DNA from: Oscillospiraceae bacterium
GTDB lineage: Bacteria; Bacillota; Clostridia; Oscillospirales; CAG-272
DNA length: 49,316 nt
Reading direction: 5' to 3'
Assembly (NCBI GenBank): GCA_015063645.1
Contig: SVTS01000011.1
Span: 1 to 49,316 of the forward strand
Shown: in pieces, positions 22,791 to 30,172 of the stretch
How the letters are laid out: each line of letters starts with the position of its first letter
Numbering within the stretch: the stretch's first letter is position 1
Made by a program: the position numbers and the translations under genes
Notes under the pieces: generated by a model
What the model was told of the DNA's origin: nothing
Database searches by the model: none
What the model saw: the letters and a program-made list of their open reading frames with translations, nothing else

Positions 22791-24254
22791 TTACTTGGTT
22801 ACAGTACCGTCGAGGAAGTACTTATTGATCTTGTCCACAACTTCCAGAGCCTTGGGCTTGTTGGTCTCATACCAGGAAGCAAAATTGCCGCCGTTCTGAA
22901 GAACGAGCTCGATGGCACGCTGCATGTTGTTGGAGCGGTAGATGTAGGAGAAGGAGAGGTAACGGTTCTCGAAGAGGATGTCCAGCATCAGGCAGGAGTC
23001 GGGGTCGGTTGCATAGCGGCCCTTCAGAGCGTACTCATAGTACTGAGGAATTACGTTCTTGTAGCCTGCTTCAGCCATAGCCTCGCAGATAACGCCGGTG
23101 CGCTCTTTATTCTTGATGGTAACCGGAATAACGCCGGGCAGCTCGCAGCATGCGCCGATGTACTCTTCCTGATCGGCAGTAACCTTAGGCATGGGGAGAA
23201 TACCGTAAACGGTATCGGTCTCCATCAGACCCTGGAGCAGGTGACCGATTGCGCCGTAGGTGTACAGAACGGTGCCGTTGGAGAACCAGGTGTTGGAGGA
23301 GTCTTCGTTATAACGACCGGAGTGCTTGTTGGAGAACACGGTACCGTTGTTGCCGCCGATGAGCCATGCTTCCAGCTTGTTCATCAGGGTAACCATGGAA
23401 TCGTTGTACAGAGTCAGTTCAACGGACTTGCCGTCAGCGGACTTGGTGAGAGCCTCATGACCGAAGTTCTCAAGCAGGGAGTACGGAACGGTCATAGCGA
23501 AACCGTAGATATCGCCGTAGTCCTTCTTGCCGTCACCGTTGACGTCCTTATAGAAAGAAGAGGTCATCTCGATCAGCTTGTCCAGAGTCCACTTGTCGTT
23601 CTTAACCAGCTCATAGGGGTTGTCCAGCTTGTTGGATTCAACCATCTCGATGTTGAAGAACATGGTACGGGTAGCATAGAAGCCATACCAGGAGGAGTAG
23701 TTGGAGAGCAGGTACATCTTGCCGTTGAGGGTCATAGCTTCCTGGGTAAACTTGGGCCACCAGGGCTTCTCAAAGTCCAGATAGGGGATATCGTGCAGGT
23801 TCATCAGATAGCCCTTCAGGGACAGATCGCCCGCGGAGCAGTCGTGGGTATAGCTGATATCCCATGCGTCTTCGCCTGCAAGAACGACAGTCTCGATCTC
23901 CTGCCACTTGGTCCAGGAGGACTGCTCAACGATGGACATCTTGATGTCGAAGCGTTCCTTGACAGCGAGGTTGGATTTATAAACGGCGTCATTGACGGAT
24001 TCGCCGTTTTCTTCATCAGCATAGACGAACTTGATGTAGTCGTCCTCGGTGAAGATGCGGAAGTTGTAGCCGTCATACTTCACATCGGGCAGATCAGCTA
24101 CGATTTCGGTTTCGGCAGTGGTGGTTTCTGCTGCCGTAGTGGTGTCCGCAGATGCGGAGGTGTCATCGGGCGTATCGGCGGGCGTTCCGCAGGATACAAG
24201 CAGCATGGAAGCCAGCAGACCGAGCGCGATAACTCTGAGCAGGTTGCGTTTCAT
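22791..24254 (-). CDS. Extracellular solute-binding lipoprotein (ABC family 1-like), SBP1
   Basis: A 487-residue lipoprotein. The signal peptide ends in the lipobox LLVSC (Cys22) and is followed by a low-complexity Thr/Ala/Asp linker (30-52). The mature part is a family 1 type sugar/oligosaccharide-binding fold with WDISYTHD, the phrase YLDFEKPWW, an EF-hand-like calcium loop at 237-248 (DVNGDGKKDYGD) and ILPMPKVTADQEEY. The start at 24254 follows AAAGGAG. It is the first large gene before three M14 paralogs, so its ligand may be a peptide or amino-acid conjugate rather than a sugar. No permease is nearby. Confidence 0.88.
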   Translation of the reverse strand: MKRNLLRVIALGLLASMLLVSCGTPADTPDDTSASADTTTAAETTTAETEIVADLPDVKYDGYNFRIFTEDDYIKFVYADEENGESVNDAVYKSNLAVKERFDIKMSIVEQSSWTKWQEIETVVLAGEDAWDISYTHDCSAGDLSLKGYLMNLHDIPYLDFEKPWWPKFTQEAMTLNGKMYLLSNYSSWYGFYATRTMFFNIEMVESNKLDNPYELVKNDKWTLDKLIEMTSSFYKDVNGDGKKDYGDIYGFAMTVPYSLLENFGHEALTKSADGKSVELTLYNDSMVTLMNKLEAWLIGGNNGTVFSNKHSGRYNEDSSNTWFSNGTVLYTYGAIGHLLQGLMETDTVYGILPMPKVTADQEEYIGACCELPGVIPVTIKNKERTGVICEAMAEAGYKNVIPQYYEYALKGRYATDPDSCLMLDILFENRYLSFSYIYRSNNMQRAIELVLQNGGNFASWYETNKPKALEVVDKINKYFLDGTVTK

Positions 24255-24286
24255 GTTGGGTTCTCCTTTATAAAATTTTTGTATTC

Positions 24287-24382
24287 TCATCCGCTTATGC
24301 GGCTGGAATCGGGATTATGGGAGAATCCCACGCAGGAACCGCTTGCATTATTTACCAGATGGGGGGGGCGTTGGTAATTCAT
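24287..24382 (-). CDS. Candidate 31-residue small protein upstream of SBP1
   Basis: A short frame with an excellent ribosome site (AAAGGAG, 8-nt spacer, ATG at 24380-24382), ending in TGA 32 bp before the SBP1 start. The peptide starts MNYQRPPHLVNNASG and ends in PDSSRISG, with a single Cys near residue 19, and is hydrophilic with no signal peptide. It contains an internal GGGATT-AATCCC stem-loop at the RNA level. It could be a leader peptide regulating the operon, a small structural protein or a modified-peptide precursor; no modification enzyme is in the window. The family is not recognised. Confidence 0.45.
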   Translation of the reverse strand: MNYQRPPHLVNNASGSCVGFSHNPDSSRISG

Positions 24383-24804
24383 ATGAGATTCTCCTTTCGT
24401 GAGATTGTTGAGGGAGAGACAGCGGGAGCACTGCGTCAGTCGGGGGACTCCGTCCCCCTTCCCCCCGGCTGAGGCTTTGCCCCAGACCCCCATGAGTCTG
24501 GGTATTTCGCCGCCTGCGGGCGGCGACCAAAGGCTCCGCCTCTGGACTTCGCGACCTTTTGAAAAAGGTCGATCAAAACTTTTATACGGGGTCAGCTCTG
24601 ATACTGAGTCAGCTGAAATTCTCAAGTTCGGACTGCGCTTCCGCCGCAAGTATTTGCGGCGCAAGTCTGGCAATCTGCCCCCGTGGCGCAAGTATTTGCG
24701 CCGCCAAAATCTGCACTGACTATATGTCAGCATTTGCCATGGGATCCAAGGGCACAGCCCTTGGCGGGGTTCCGGGGCAGAGCCCCGCCGTCCCCCGTAT
24801 CCCC
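24383..24804. repeat. Repeat-filled gap with family B copy 2 (24606-24800)
   Basis: Holds a GGGGGAC-TCC-GTCCCCC hairpin (24442-24458), a CGACCTTTT-GA-AAAAGGTCG stem (about 24558-24577) and repeat B2. B2 has the hairpins CGCCGCAA-GTAT-TTGCGGCG (24642-24661) and GGCGCAA-GTAT-TTGCGCC (24685-24702), then AAAATCTGCAC, CAGCATTTGCC and two GC hairpins that end beside the alanine racemase stop. No gene is seen. Confidence 0.7.
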
Positions 24805-25944
24805 TCAAACCTCCACCCGCGGCACACGCGCGGTAATCAGCGAAGTGATTTCGTAATTGATCGTCTGCGCCCGTCGGGCGAGAGCCTCGATCATCGTCCC
24901 GTCATCATCCCCGAAGAGGGTCACGGGATCGCCGGGGCGCACATCGGCGTCACCGATGCTGATCATGCACTGATCCATGCAGATGCGCCCCACGATAGGC
25001 GCTTTGCTGCCGTCCGGCAGGCGGACTTCCGCGCCGGAGAAGCGGCGTGTCCATCCGTCGGCGTAGCCGATGGGCAGGGTGGCAATGCGCATGTCCCGCT
25101 CCGCGGTGAACGTCGCGCCGTAGCTGACGCTTTCACCTGCACGGAGGGTGTGTATGTGGGCAATGCGGGTTTTCAGGCGCATCACCGGCTGAAATTCCGG
25201 AAGAATACTGCCGTCCGGCGACATGCCGTAGAGGATAATCCCCGCGCGCACGCCGTTCATATAGGCGTGGGGCATATGCAGAATGCCGGCGCTGTTGCAG
25301 CAGTGGAGCATAGCCGGACAGGCATCCTTTTCCCGCAGACGGTCGCGCACGGCGATGTACCGTGCCAGCTGATCGGCGGACATACCCGTCCCGTGATCCC
25401 CGTCCGCACAGGCGAAATGGGTGAACATTCCCTCCGTCTGCAAATGGGGCATGCGGGCGATTTCCGCAATTTCCGCGGCGGCAATATGGGGCGCGCCGGC
25501 ATCAAATCCGATGCGGTTCATGCCGGTATCCAGCTTGATATGCACGCGCAGCCTTGCGCCGTACGGAAGAATCCCGCGGCACACGGCATCTGCCATGGCG
25601 GATTCGCACGCGGCGGCAAAATTGCTGTCGAACACGGTCTGGACGATGTTCATCCGGCACAGCTCCGGTGCATCCTGCGGCATGGAGTAGCCGAGGATGA
25701 GGATCTCCGCATCCGGCAGGAGTGCGCGGATCTCTTCCGCTTCCGAGACGCAGGAAACGGCGAAAAAGCGGCATCCTTCCGCGTACAGGGTACGGGCAAC
25801 GGTCGCGGCGCCGTGACCGTAGGCATTCGCCTTGACGACGGCGATGGGGGTACATGCGGGATCCGCAATACGGGATGTGATGGCGTGCCAGTTATGGCGC
25901 AGGGCGGGGAGGCTGATCTCCGCCCAGGTTTTGTAGAGTTTCAT
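24805..25944 (-). CDS. alr: Alanine racemase
   Basis: A 379-residue PLP enzyme that interconverts L- and D-alanine for peptidoglycan. The PLP lysine is Lys38 in AVVKANAYGHG. HIKLDTGMNRIGF, FTHFACAD, VRAGIILYGMSP, the catalytic-Tyr region GESVSYGATF and GRICMDQCMISIG are all present. The length is typical. No clear ribosome site precedes the ATG. The stop abuts repeat B2; the upstream neighbours on the same strand are two small envelope proteins. It lies upstream of SBP1 and the M14 genes but separated by 0.4 kb of repeats, so operon membership is doubtful. Confidence 0.95.
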   Translation of the reverse strand: MKLYKTWAEISLPALRHNWHAITSRIADPACTPIAVVKANAYGHGAATVARTLYAEGCRFFAVSCVSEAEEIRALLPDAEILILGYSMPQDAPELCRMNIVQTVFDSNFAAACESAMADAVCRGILPYGARLRVHIKLDTGMNRIGFDAGAPHIAAAEIAEIARMPHLQTEGMFTHFACADGDHGTGMSADQLARYIAVRDRLREKDACPAMLHCCNSAGILHMPHAYMNGVRAGIILYGMSPDGSILPEFQPVMRLKTRIAHIHTLRAGESVSYGATFTAERDMRIATLPIGYADGWTRRFSGAEVRLPDGSKAPIVGRICMDQCMISIGDADVRPGDPVTLFGDDDGTMIEALARRAQTINYEITSLITARVPRVEV

Positions 25945-26009
25945 GGATGATGGTGATAAATTATTGTTTCTTTTGTTAGTCGGTTCTGACTGTTTGTGCA
26001 GCGCACGGC

Positions 26010-26075
26010 AAGGGGGACTCCGTCCCCCTTGAACCCCCTATTTTTTTAGGGTAGTTGGGGGGCACAGCCCCCCAA
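26010..26075. repeat. G-rich paired hairpins (D7)
   Basis: AAGGGGGAC-TCC-GTCCCCCTT (26010-26030) and TTGGGGGGC-ACA-GCCCCCCAA (26055-26075), preceded by TTTGTGCAGCGCAC, which matches the outer end of the palindromic intergenic element. Confidence 0.7.
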
Positions 26076-26077
26076 GC

Positions 26078-26175
26078 CCCCCCGGTGAATCAAATGGGGT
26101 GGGTGGGAAGCCAATGCCCCCCGGTGAATCAAATGGGGTGGGTGGGAAGCCGATGTCCCCGGCGGATCAAATGAG
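26078..26175. repeat. 39 bp tandem repeat reaching into a lipoprotein stop codon
   Basis: Two complete units with a 39 bp period (each CCCCCGGTGAATCAAATGGG plus GTGGGTGGGAAGCC) and a third partial unit that contains the stop codon of the next gene. The units differ at one or two bases, so the expansion is recent. Confidence 0.8.
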
Positions 26176-26643
26176 GATTTCTTTCACTGTATACCTCACT
26201 CCGGCGCGCTCGAACCACAGGGGGGCGCCTGCATCGCTTATGGCGGCGGTAGTGCCGTCGGCGAAGGTGAGCAGGGTATATCCCGCATGGGGATCCGCTC
26301 TGGCGGAGGTGATCTCCTCCGATTGCAGTGTGAGGCATCCGGTCAGGGATGCTAGAGCGTCGCGCATCCGCTCGCCCAGCGGGATTTTTATCCCGGCGGC
26401 TGAGGCGGAGATTTCCGTATCGCTCAGGCGGAACGTGATGCCCGCCGCCGATTCCGGCGCGGTGATCACGGCGATGAATCCGCCGTCCTGCGGCGTAACG
26501 CGCCAGACGCGTCCGCCCTCTTCCAGCTCGGCGTATTCCACGCTGTCCTGATACGACAGCAGATTTTTCTCCTGTGCGGCGCATCCGCCAAGGAGCATTG
26601 CGGCGGCAAGCGCCGTGGATGTACGGCTGAAAATTCTGTGCAT
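26167..26643 (-). CDS. Small hypothetical lipoprotein
   Basis: A 158-residue lipoprotein of unrecognised family. The signal peptide MHRIFSRTSTALAAAMLLGG ends in the lipobox LLGGC (Cys21). The mature part looks all-beta, with short strands (VWRVTPQDGGFIAVIT, GITFRLSDTEISA, YTLLTFADGTTAAIS). The start at 26643 follows GGGAGG; an earlier ATG overlaps that ribosome site and is rejected. It shares strand and spacing with the two-helix membrane protein upstream and alanine racemase downstream. The stop codon lies in a tandem repeat. Confidence 0.7.
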   Translation of the reverse strand: MHRIFSRTSTALAAAMLLGGCAAQEKNLLSYQDSVEYAELEEGGRVWRVTPQDGGFIAVITAPESAAGITFRLSDTEISASAAGIKIPLGERMRDALASLTGCLTLQSEEITSARADPHAGYTLLTFADGTTAAISDAGAPLWFERAGVRYTVKEILI

Positions 26644-26703
26644 ATACGCACCTCCCATAAAGTGTCACTGCACTTTATGCGGCGGTGCGGCAGTGTATGC
26701 GGA

Positions 26704-27255
26704 TCAGTAGCGGAGCGTGGTGCTCATCACGGTTGCGGAGGGATTATAGAAGCGGCAGATCTTCAGCGCCTTGTTCGTCATCTCGAAGAAGATAACGCCC
26801 TTTTTGCCCTTCGCATCGGTGAACGTGGCAAAATACGCGTCCGGCGTATTCTGCGAGCCGCGGAAATCGTAGGTGATCTCGATATCCTTCGCGGCGTAAT
26901 CGTTCGCGTAGGGATCGGACACGGGTGCGATCCTGGTGAAATCCTTGATCTTGCACTCATAGATCTGCTTACGGGAACGGCGTCCGTAGATATGGGTAAA
27001 GGTCACGGTACCGGATGCCATGGTGTATTCGTATTCCACAGCAACGTAACGCCATGTAAGGAACACAAGCAGCCATGTGAGGATGGGCGTGAGCATACCC
27101 AGCGGCCAGATTTTCAATCCGCCGACCATAAATCCGAGCCAGAAAATGCTGAAAAAGACATAGCCGCAGACGGCAAGAATGCGCTTGACGCGCCATTTGC
27201 CCTCGGATTTCTGCGCTACCACGTATTCGGTGTAGTTGGAGGAAGAATCGTTCAT
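26704..27255 (-). CDS. Two-helix membrane protein, DUF6106-like
   Basis: A 183-residue protein. Two adjacent membrane helices lie at about 25-48 (ILAVCGYVFFSIFWLGFMVG) and 52-70 (PLGMLTPILTWLLVFLTW), followed by a soluble beta-rich domain that resembles a PH-like fold (YEYTMASGTVTFTHIYGRRS, RKQIYECKIKDFTRIAPV, YFATFTDAKGKKGVIFFEMT). The sequence is reminiscent of clostridial proteins annotated DUF6106, but that is from memory. Function unknown. AAAGGATG precedes the ATG, and a good promoter lies 40 bp upstream. Confidence 0.72.
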   Translation of the reverse strand: MNDSSSNYTEYVVAQKSEGKWRVKRILAVCGYVFFSIFWLGFMVGGLKIWPLGMLTPILTWLLVFLTWRYVAVEYEYTMASGTVTFTHIYGRRSRKQIYECKIKDFTRIAPVSDPYANDYAAKDIEITYDFRGSQNTPDAYFATFTDAKGKKGVIFFEMTNKALKICRFYNPSATVMSTTLRY

Positions 27256-27295
27256 TGGTTACACATCCTTTTCAAAAAATATGGAGACATAGTAT

Positions 27296-27324
27296 ATTAT
27301 AGCATAAATACGGCATCAAATCAA
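27296..27324 (-). promoter_or_regulatory. Promoter of the two-helix membrane protein gene
   Basis: Minus strand: TTGATT (27319-27324), 17 bp spacer, TATAAT (27296-27301). Leader about 33 nt. Confidence 0.75.
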
Positions 27325-27455
27325 GAACGGAATCAAAATTGGGCATTTTGCATACCCGCCGGAAAAGATGCACAAACAATTCCGGCTGTGTCCGATCACG
27401 GAACGGAGATATTTTGTGCAATTCATCGAAATAATGGGAGGATGTTACAATCGCC

Positions 27456-27484
27456 TTGCGAAAAGGGATAAAAAATGATATAAT
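27456..27484 (+). promoter_or_regulatory. Promoter of the beta-helix protein gene
   Basis: TTGCGA (27456-27461), 17 bp spacer, TATAAT (27479-27484). Predicted start near 27491 and a leader of about 60 nt ending in AAAGGAG. Confidence 0.7.
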
Positions 27485-27551
27485 TTCTGCGTGCATCGAT
27501 TCCCGGCACAGTCCAATCCGTTCCAGACTAATCAGACAAAGGAGATCCGAT

Positions 27552-29018
27552 ATGCATTTTGTAACATATGAACAGTTCGGCGCCAAGGGCGACGGCGTTA
27601 CCGACGATCAGGCTGCCATTGTTGCCGCTCACGCTTACGCCAACGAGCACAATCTGCCCGTGCGCGCACCCGCGGATGCCCACTACTACATCGGCGGCGG
27701 ATCCGCCGTTGCGGAGATCATGACCGACACCGACTGGGGCAACGCCCGCTTCACCGTGGATGACCGCAAGGTGGAGAACAACAAGGAATCCATCTTCCAC
27801 GTTATCAGCCGCCACAAGCCCATCACGCTGGATATGAAATCCCTGATGCGCGGACAGATCGACGCAGGCGTAAGGCCTGGCATCGACTGCTATGTGGTTA
27901 TCAAAGAGAACGACATCCGCCGCTTCATCCGCCGCGGTGCGAACCAGAACAACGGTTCCGCCCAGACGGACAACTTTGAGCTGAAGGCAAACGGCACCGT
28001 GGTGCATCCGCTTCTGTGGGATTTCCCCCGCATCTCCGAGGCAATCGCTTATCCCATTGACGAGACGCCCCTGACGGTCTGCGGCGGCTACTTCACCACC
28101 ATTGCAAACGAAGAGCCTTCAACTTATAATTATTACGCCCGCAACATCAAGATCCTCCGCTCCAACACCACGCTGATGAATCTGCATCACTACGTCACCG
28201 GCGAGGGTGAGACGGGCGCTCCGTACTCCGGCTTTGTATCCATCTACAACTGCGCACGGATCACGGTGAAGAACTGCTTCCTCTCTCCCCACAAGACCTA
28301 TGTGACCATCGGCTCCGCCGGCGTACCGGTATCCATGGGCACCTACGACATCAGCATCGGCTCCGCCACGGACGTTCTCTTCAAGGACTGCATCCAGATC
28401 GGCGACATTCTGGATTCCTCCCACTGGGGACTGGTCGGCTCCAACTTCTGCAAGAACATTGAGCTGGACGGCTGTGTCTTCTCCCGCATGGACGCGCATC
28501 AGGGCGTATACAACTACACAATCCGCAACACCACGCTGGGCTTCATGGGACTGAACGCCATCGGCTCCGGTCTTCTGACGGTGGAGAACTGTGTTCTGTA
28601 CGGCGGCAGTCTGATCTGCTTCCGCTCCGACTACGGCTCCATCTGGGACGGCGATATTGTCATCCGCAACGTAGTATGGCATCCGGCATCGGGACGCAGA
28701 ACATGGCCCTGCATTCTCAACTCCAACAACGACGGTCAGCACGATTTCGGTTATGACTGCTGCATGCCGCACTCCGTTGTGATGGAGAATGTACACGTAG
28801 ACGATGCCAACGTACCGGAGGATTACACCGGCATGTTCATCTGGAACAACTACAACGGACTGCTCAAGCCGGAGACGCAGGACAGCTTTGCAGAGAAGTA
28901 TCCCTACAAGCCCTGCGGCAGGATGGTGATCCGGAATCTGACGTCCACCTCCGGCAAGCCGTGGAAGCTCTGCGCGAATCCGCTGCTGAAGCCGGTGGAG
29001 GAGCTGATTGAGGAGTGA
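27552..29018 (+). CDS. Right-handed parallel beta-helix protein (pectate lyase-like)
   Basis: A 488-residue protein. Residues 5-20 (TYEQFGAKGDGVTDDQ) are the opening of the pectate-lyase-3 / GH28-type beta-helix superfamily. The middle consists of repeated short strands with Asn-rich turns (RITVKNCFLSPHKT, SATDVLFKDCIQIG, NIELDGCVFSRMD, YTIRNTTLGF, LLTVENCVLYGGS, DIVIRNVVWHP), as expected for helix coils. There is no signal peptide, so it may work on imported oligosaccharides, or be exported by another route. Lyase and hydrolase activity cannot be told apart by eye. A strong promoter precedes it and D-type hairpins follow the stop. Confidence 0.82.
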   Translation: MHFVTYEQFGAKGDGVTDDQAAIVAAHAYANEHNLPVRAPADAHYYIGGGSAVAEIMTDTDWGNARFTVDDRKVENNKESIFHVISRHKPITLDMKSLMRGQIDAGVRPGIDCYVVIKENDIRRFIRRGANQNNGSAQTDNFELKANGTVVHPLLWDFPRISEAIAYPIDETPLTVCGGYFTTIANEEPSTYNYYARNIKILRSNTTLMNLHHYVTGEGETGAPYSGFVSIYNCARITVKNCFLSPHKTYVTIGSAGVPVSMGTYDISIGSATDVLFKDCIQIGDILDSSHWGLVGSNFCKNIELDGCVFSRMDAHQGVYNYTIRNTTLGFMGLNAIGSGLLTVENCVLYGGSLICFRSDYGSIWDGDIVIRNVVWHPASGRRTWPCILNSNNDGQHDFGYDCCMPHSVVMENVHVDDANVPEDYTGMFIWNNYNGLLKPETQDSFAEKYPYKPCGRMVIRNLTSTSGKPWKLCANPLLKPVEELIEE

Positions 29019-29022
29019 AGTA

Positions 29023-29145
29023 CGGGGGGTGCAGGGGGCGAAGCCCCCTGCCTTAATAAAAAATTGGGGGGTTCCAGGGGGGCTTTGCCCCCCTGGAAGA
29101 AACGTGCGGCTATAGCTATACGCAGCAAGAGAAAACCGCACTTCA
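29023..29145. repeat. G-rich paired hairpins and GTGCGG stem (D3)
   Basis: GCAGGGGGC-GAA-GCCCCCTGC (29031-29051), TTCCAGGGGGGC-TTT-GCCCCCCTGGAA (29072-29098), then a long stem with ACGTGCGG and ACCGCAC ends (29102-29142). They probably form the 3' end of the beta-helix transcript. Confidence 0.75.
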
Positions 29146-29199
29146 AGCCATATTCACGCAAGTTTTGATTTGTTATACATAAAACGCCGCGGGAGGGAC

Positions 29200-30051
29200 C
29201 TAACGGTTCCTCCCGCGGAATTCTGTCGGGCTTATGCCGCTGACGCGGCGGAATGTCTCCGAAAAATACGATTCTCCCGAAAAGCCGCACCGCACTGCGA
29301 TCTCCCCAACAGGCAGCTCGGTGCCTGCCAGCATCCTCTGCGCCTCGCCGATCCGGCGGCAGATCATATACGCATGCAGCGACATGCCGTAATACTGGGC
29401 GAACACCCGTCCGATGTAATAGGGGTGGTAATTCAGTTCTCTTGCGATCTCCCCGTTGGTCAGCGGCGCCGCAATATCCGCCGCGTCGGCGTATGCACGG
29501 ATCCGTCGGGCAAGCGCCGCCGTGCCTTCCGGCACCGCATCCCTTGCCTGATCCAGCCGGGCGGCACAGCGCACCAGCACCGCTTTCATCAGCCCTGCCG
29601 CCGCCGCGATGCTGTACGGTTCTTCCTCCCGCATGGCGCGGCACAGCGCAGTCAGGATATCCCCGCATTCCTCCATGTGCCGCAGGTGACTGATCCCACC
29701 GAAGGGCGGCGGCTCCTCCGCCGAAAATACCCCTGCGGCATCAAAATGACGCTCCTCCACCGGTGTGCGGGAATGCTGTCCCCAGGCGGCGCTGTCAAAA
29801 TCGAAATTCACCAGCACATACCGGCGTCCCTCGCCTGGATAAAAGGTGAAGCGGTACGGCACCGCCGGCGGAAAGATCAGCAGTTCCCCCTCCGCAAGAC
29901 AGACCGTCTCTCCGGAGAATTCCACCCGCATCCGTCCCTGTGACACATACACAAGCCGGTGATCGTACGCCAGAAGCGGCTGCGGATAATCTTCCTTCAG
30001 GGAAATCGTGTTCGCATAGCGCACACAGGGGGAAAGGTAGCGGTAATCCAT
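29200..30051 (-). CDS. AraC-family transcriptional regulator (1)
   Basis: A 283-residue regulator. The N-terminal cupin (RLVYVSQGRMRVEFSGETV, GELLIFPPAVPYRF) probably senses a sugar. The C-terminal double helix-turn-helix is at about 185-280, with GEIARELNYHPYYIGRVFAQ and VGEIAVRCGFSGESYFSETF, FRRVSGISPTEFR. It diverges from the first Gfo/Idh/MocA gene, and the two promoters overlap in mirror symmetry, so it very likely controls that gene and itself. A GAGG-type ribosome site precedes the ATG. Confidence 0.92.
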   Translation of the reverse strand: MDYRYLSPCVRYANTISLKEDYPQPLLAYDHRLVYVSQGRMRVEFSGETVCLAEGELLIFPPAVPYRFTFYPGEGRRYVLVNFDFDSAAWGQHSRTPVEERHFDAAGVFSAEEPPPFGGISHLRHMEECGDILTALCRAMREEEPYSIAAAAGLMKAVLVRCAARLDQARDAVPEGTAALARRIRAYADAADIAAPLTNGEIARELNYHPYYIGRVFAQYYGMSLHAYMICRRIGEAQRMLAGTELPVGEIAVRCGFSGESYFSETFRRVSGISPTEFRGRNR

Positions 30052-30102
30052 ATTCTCGCCTCTTTATGTTTGTTTTGTTATAGTCCTCGTTGGATTTACC
30101 TC

Positions 30103-30135
30103 TTGATTATACCACAATACATCTGCTATAATCAA
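30103..30135. promoter_or_regulatory. Mirror-symmetric overlapping divergent promoters
   Basis: Plus strand: TTGATT (30103-30108), 18 bp, TATAAT (30127-30132) for the dehydrogenase. Minus strand: TTGATT (30130-30135), 18 bp, TATAAT (30106-30111) for araC. The arms CTTGATTATA and TATAATCAAG are perfect inverses, so each -35 overlaps the other -10 and only one side can be occupied at a time. Confidence 0.75.
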
Positions 30136-30172
30136 GGTGTATTATCAAAATTATATCCGGGAGGAAATCCAT

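Noticed and set aside
24383..24808. Extension of the 31-codon frame to a 173-residue protein
   Set aside because: The upstream part runs through repeat B2 and GC hairpins, is Arg/Ser/Gly-rich, and has no ribosome site. Only the short 3' part after the strong ribosome site is supported.
24805..25944. Alanine racemase as part of the SBP1-M14 operon (peptidoglycan scavenging)
   Set aside because: The gap of more than 0.4 kb is filled by repeats and hairpins, and nothing in the M14 sequences points to muropeptides specifically. The idea is not supported beyond shared strand.
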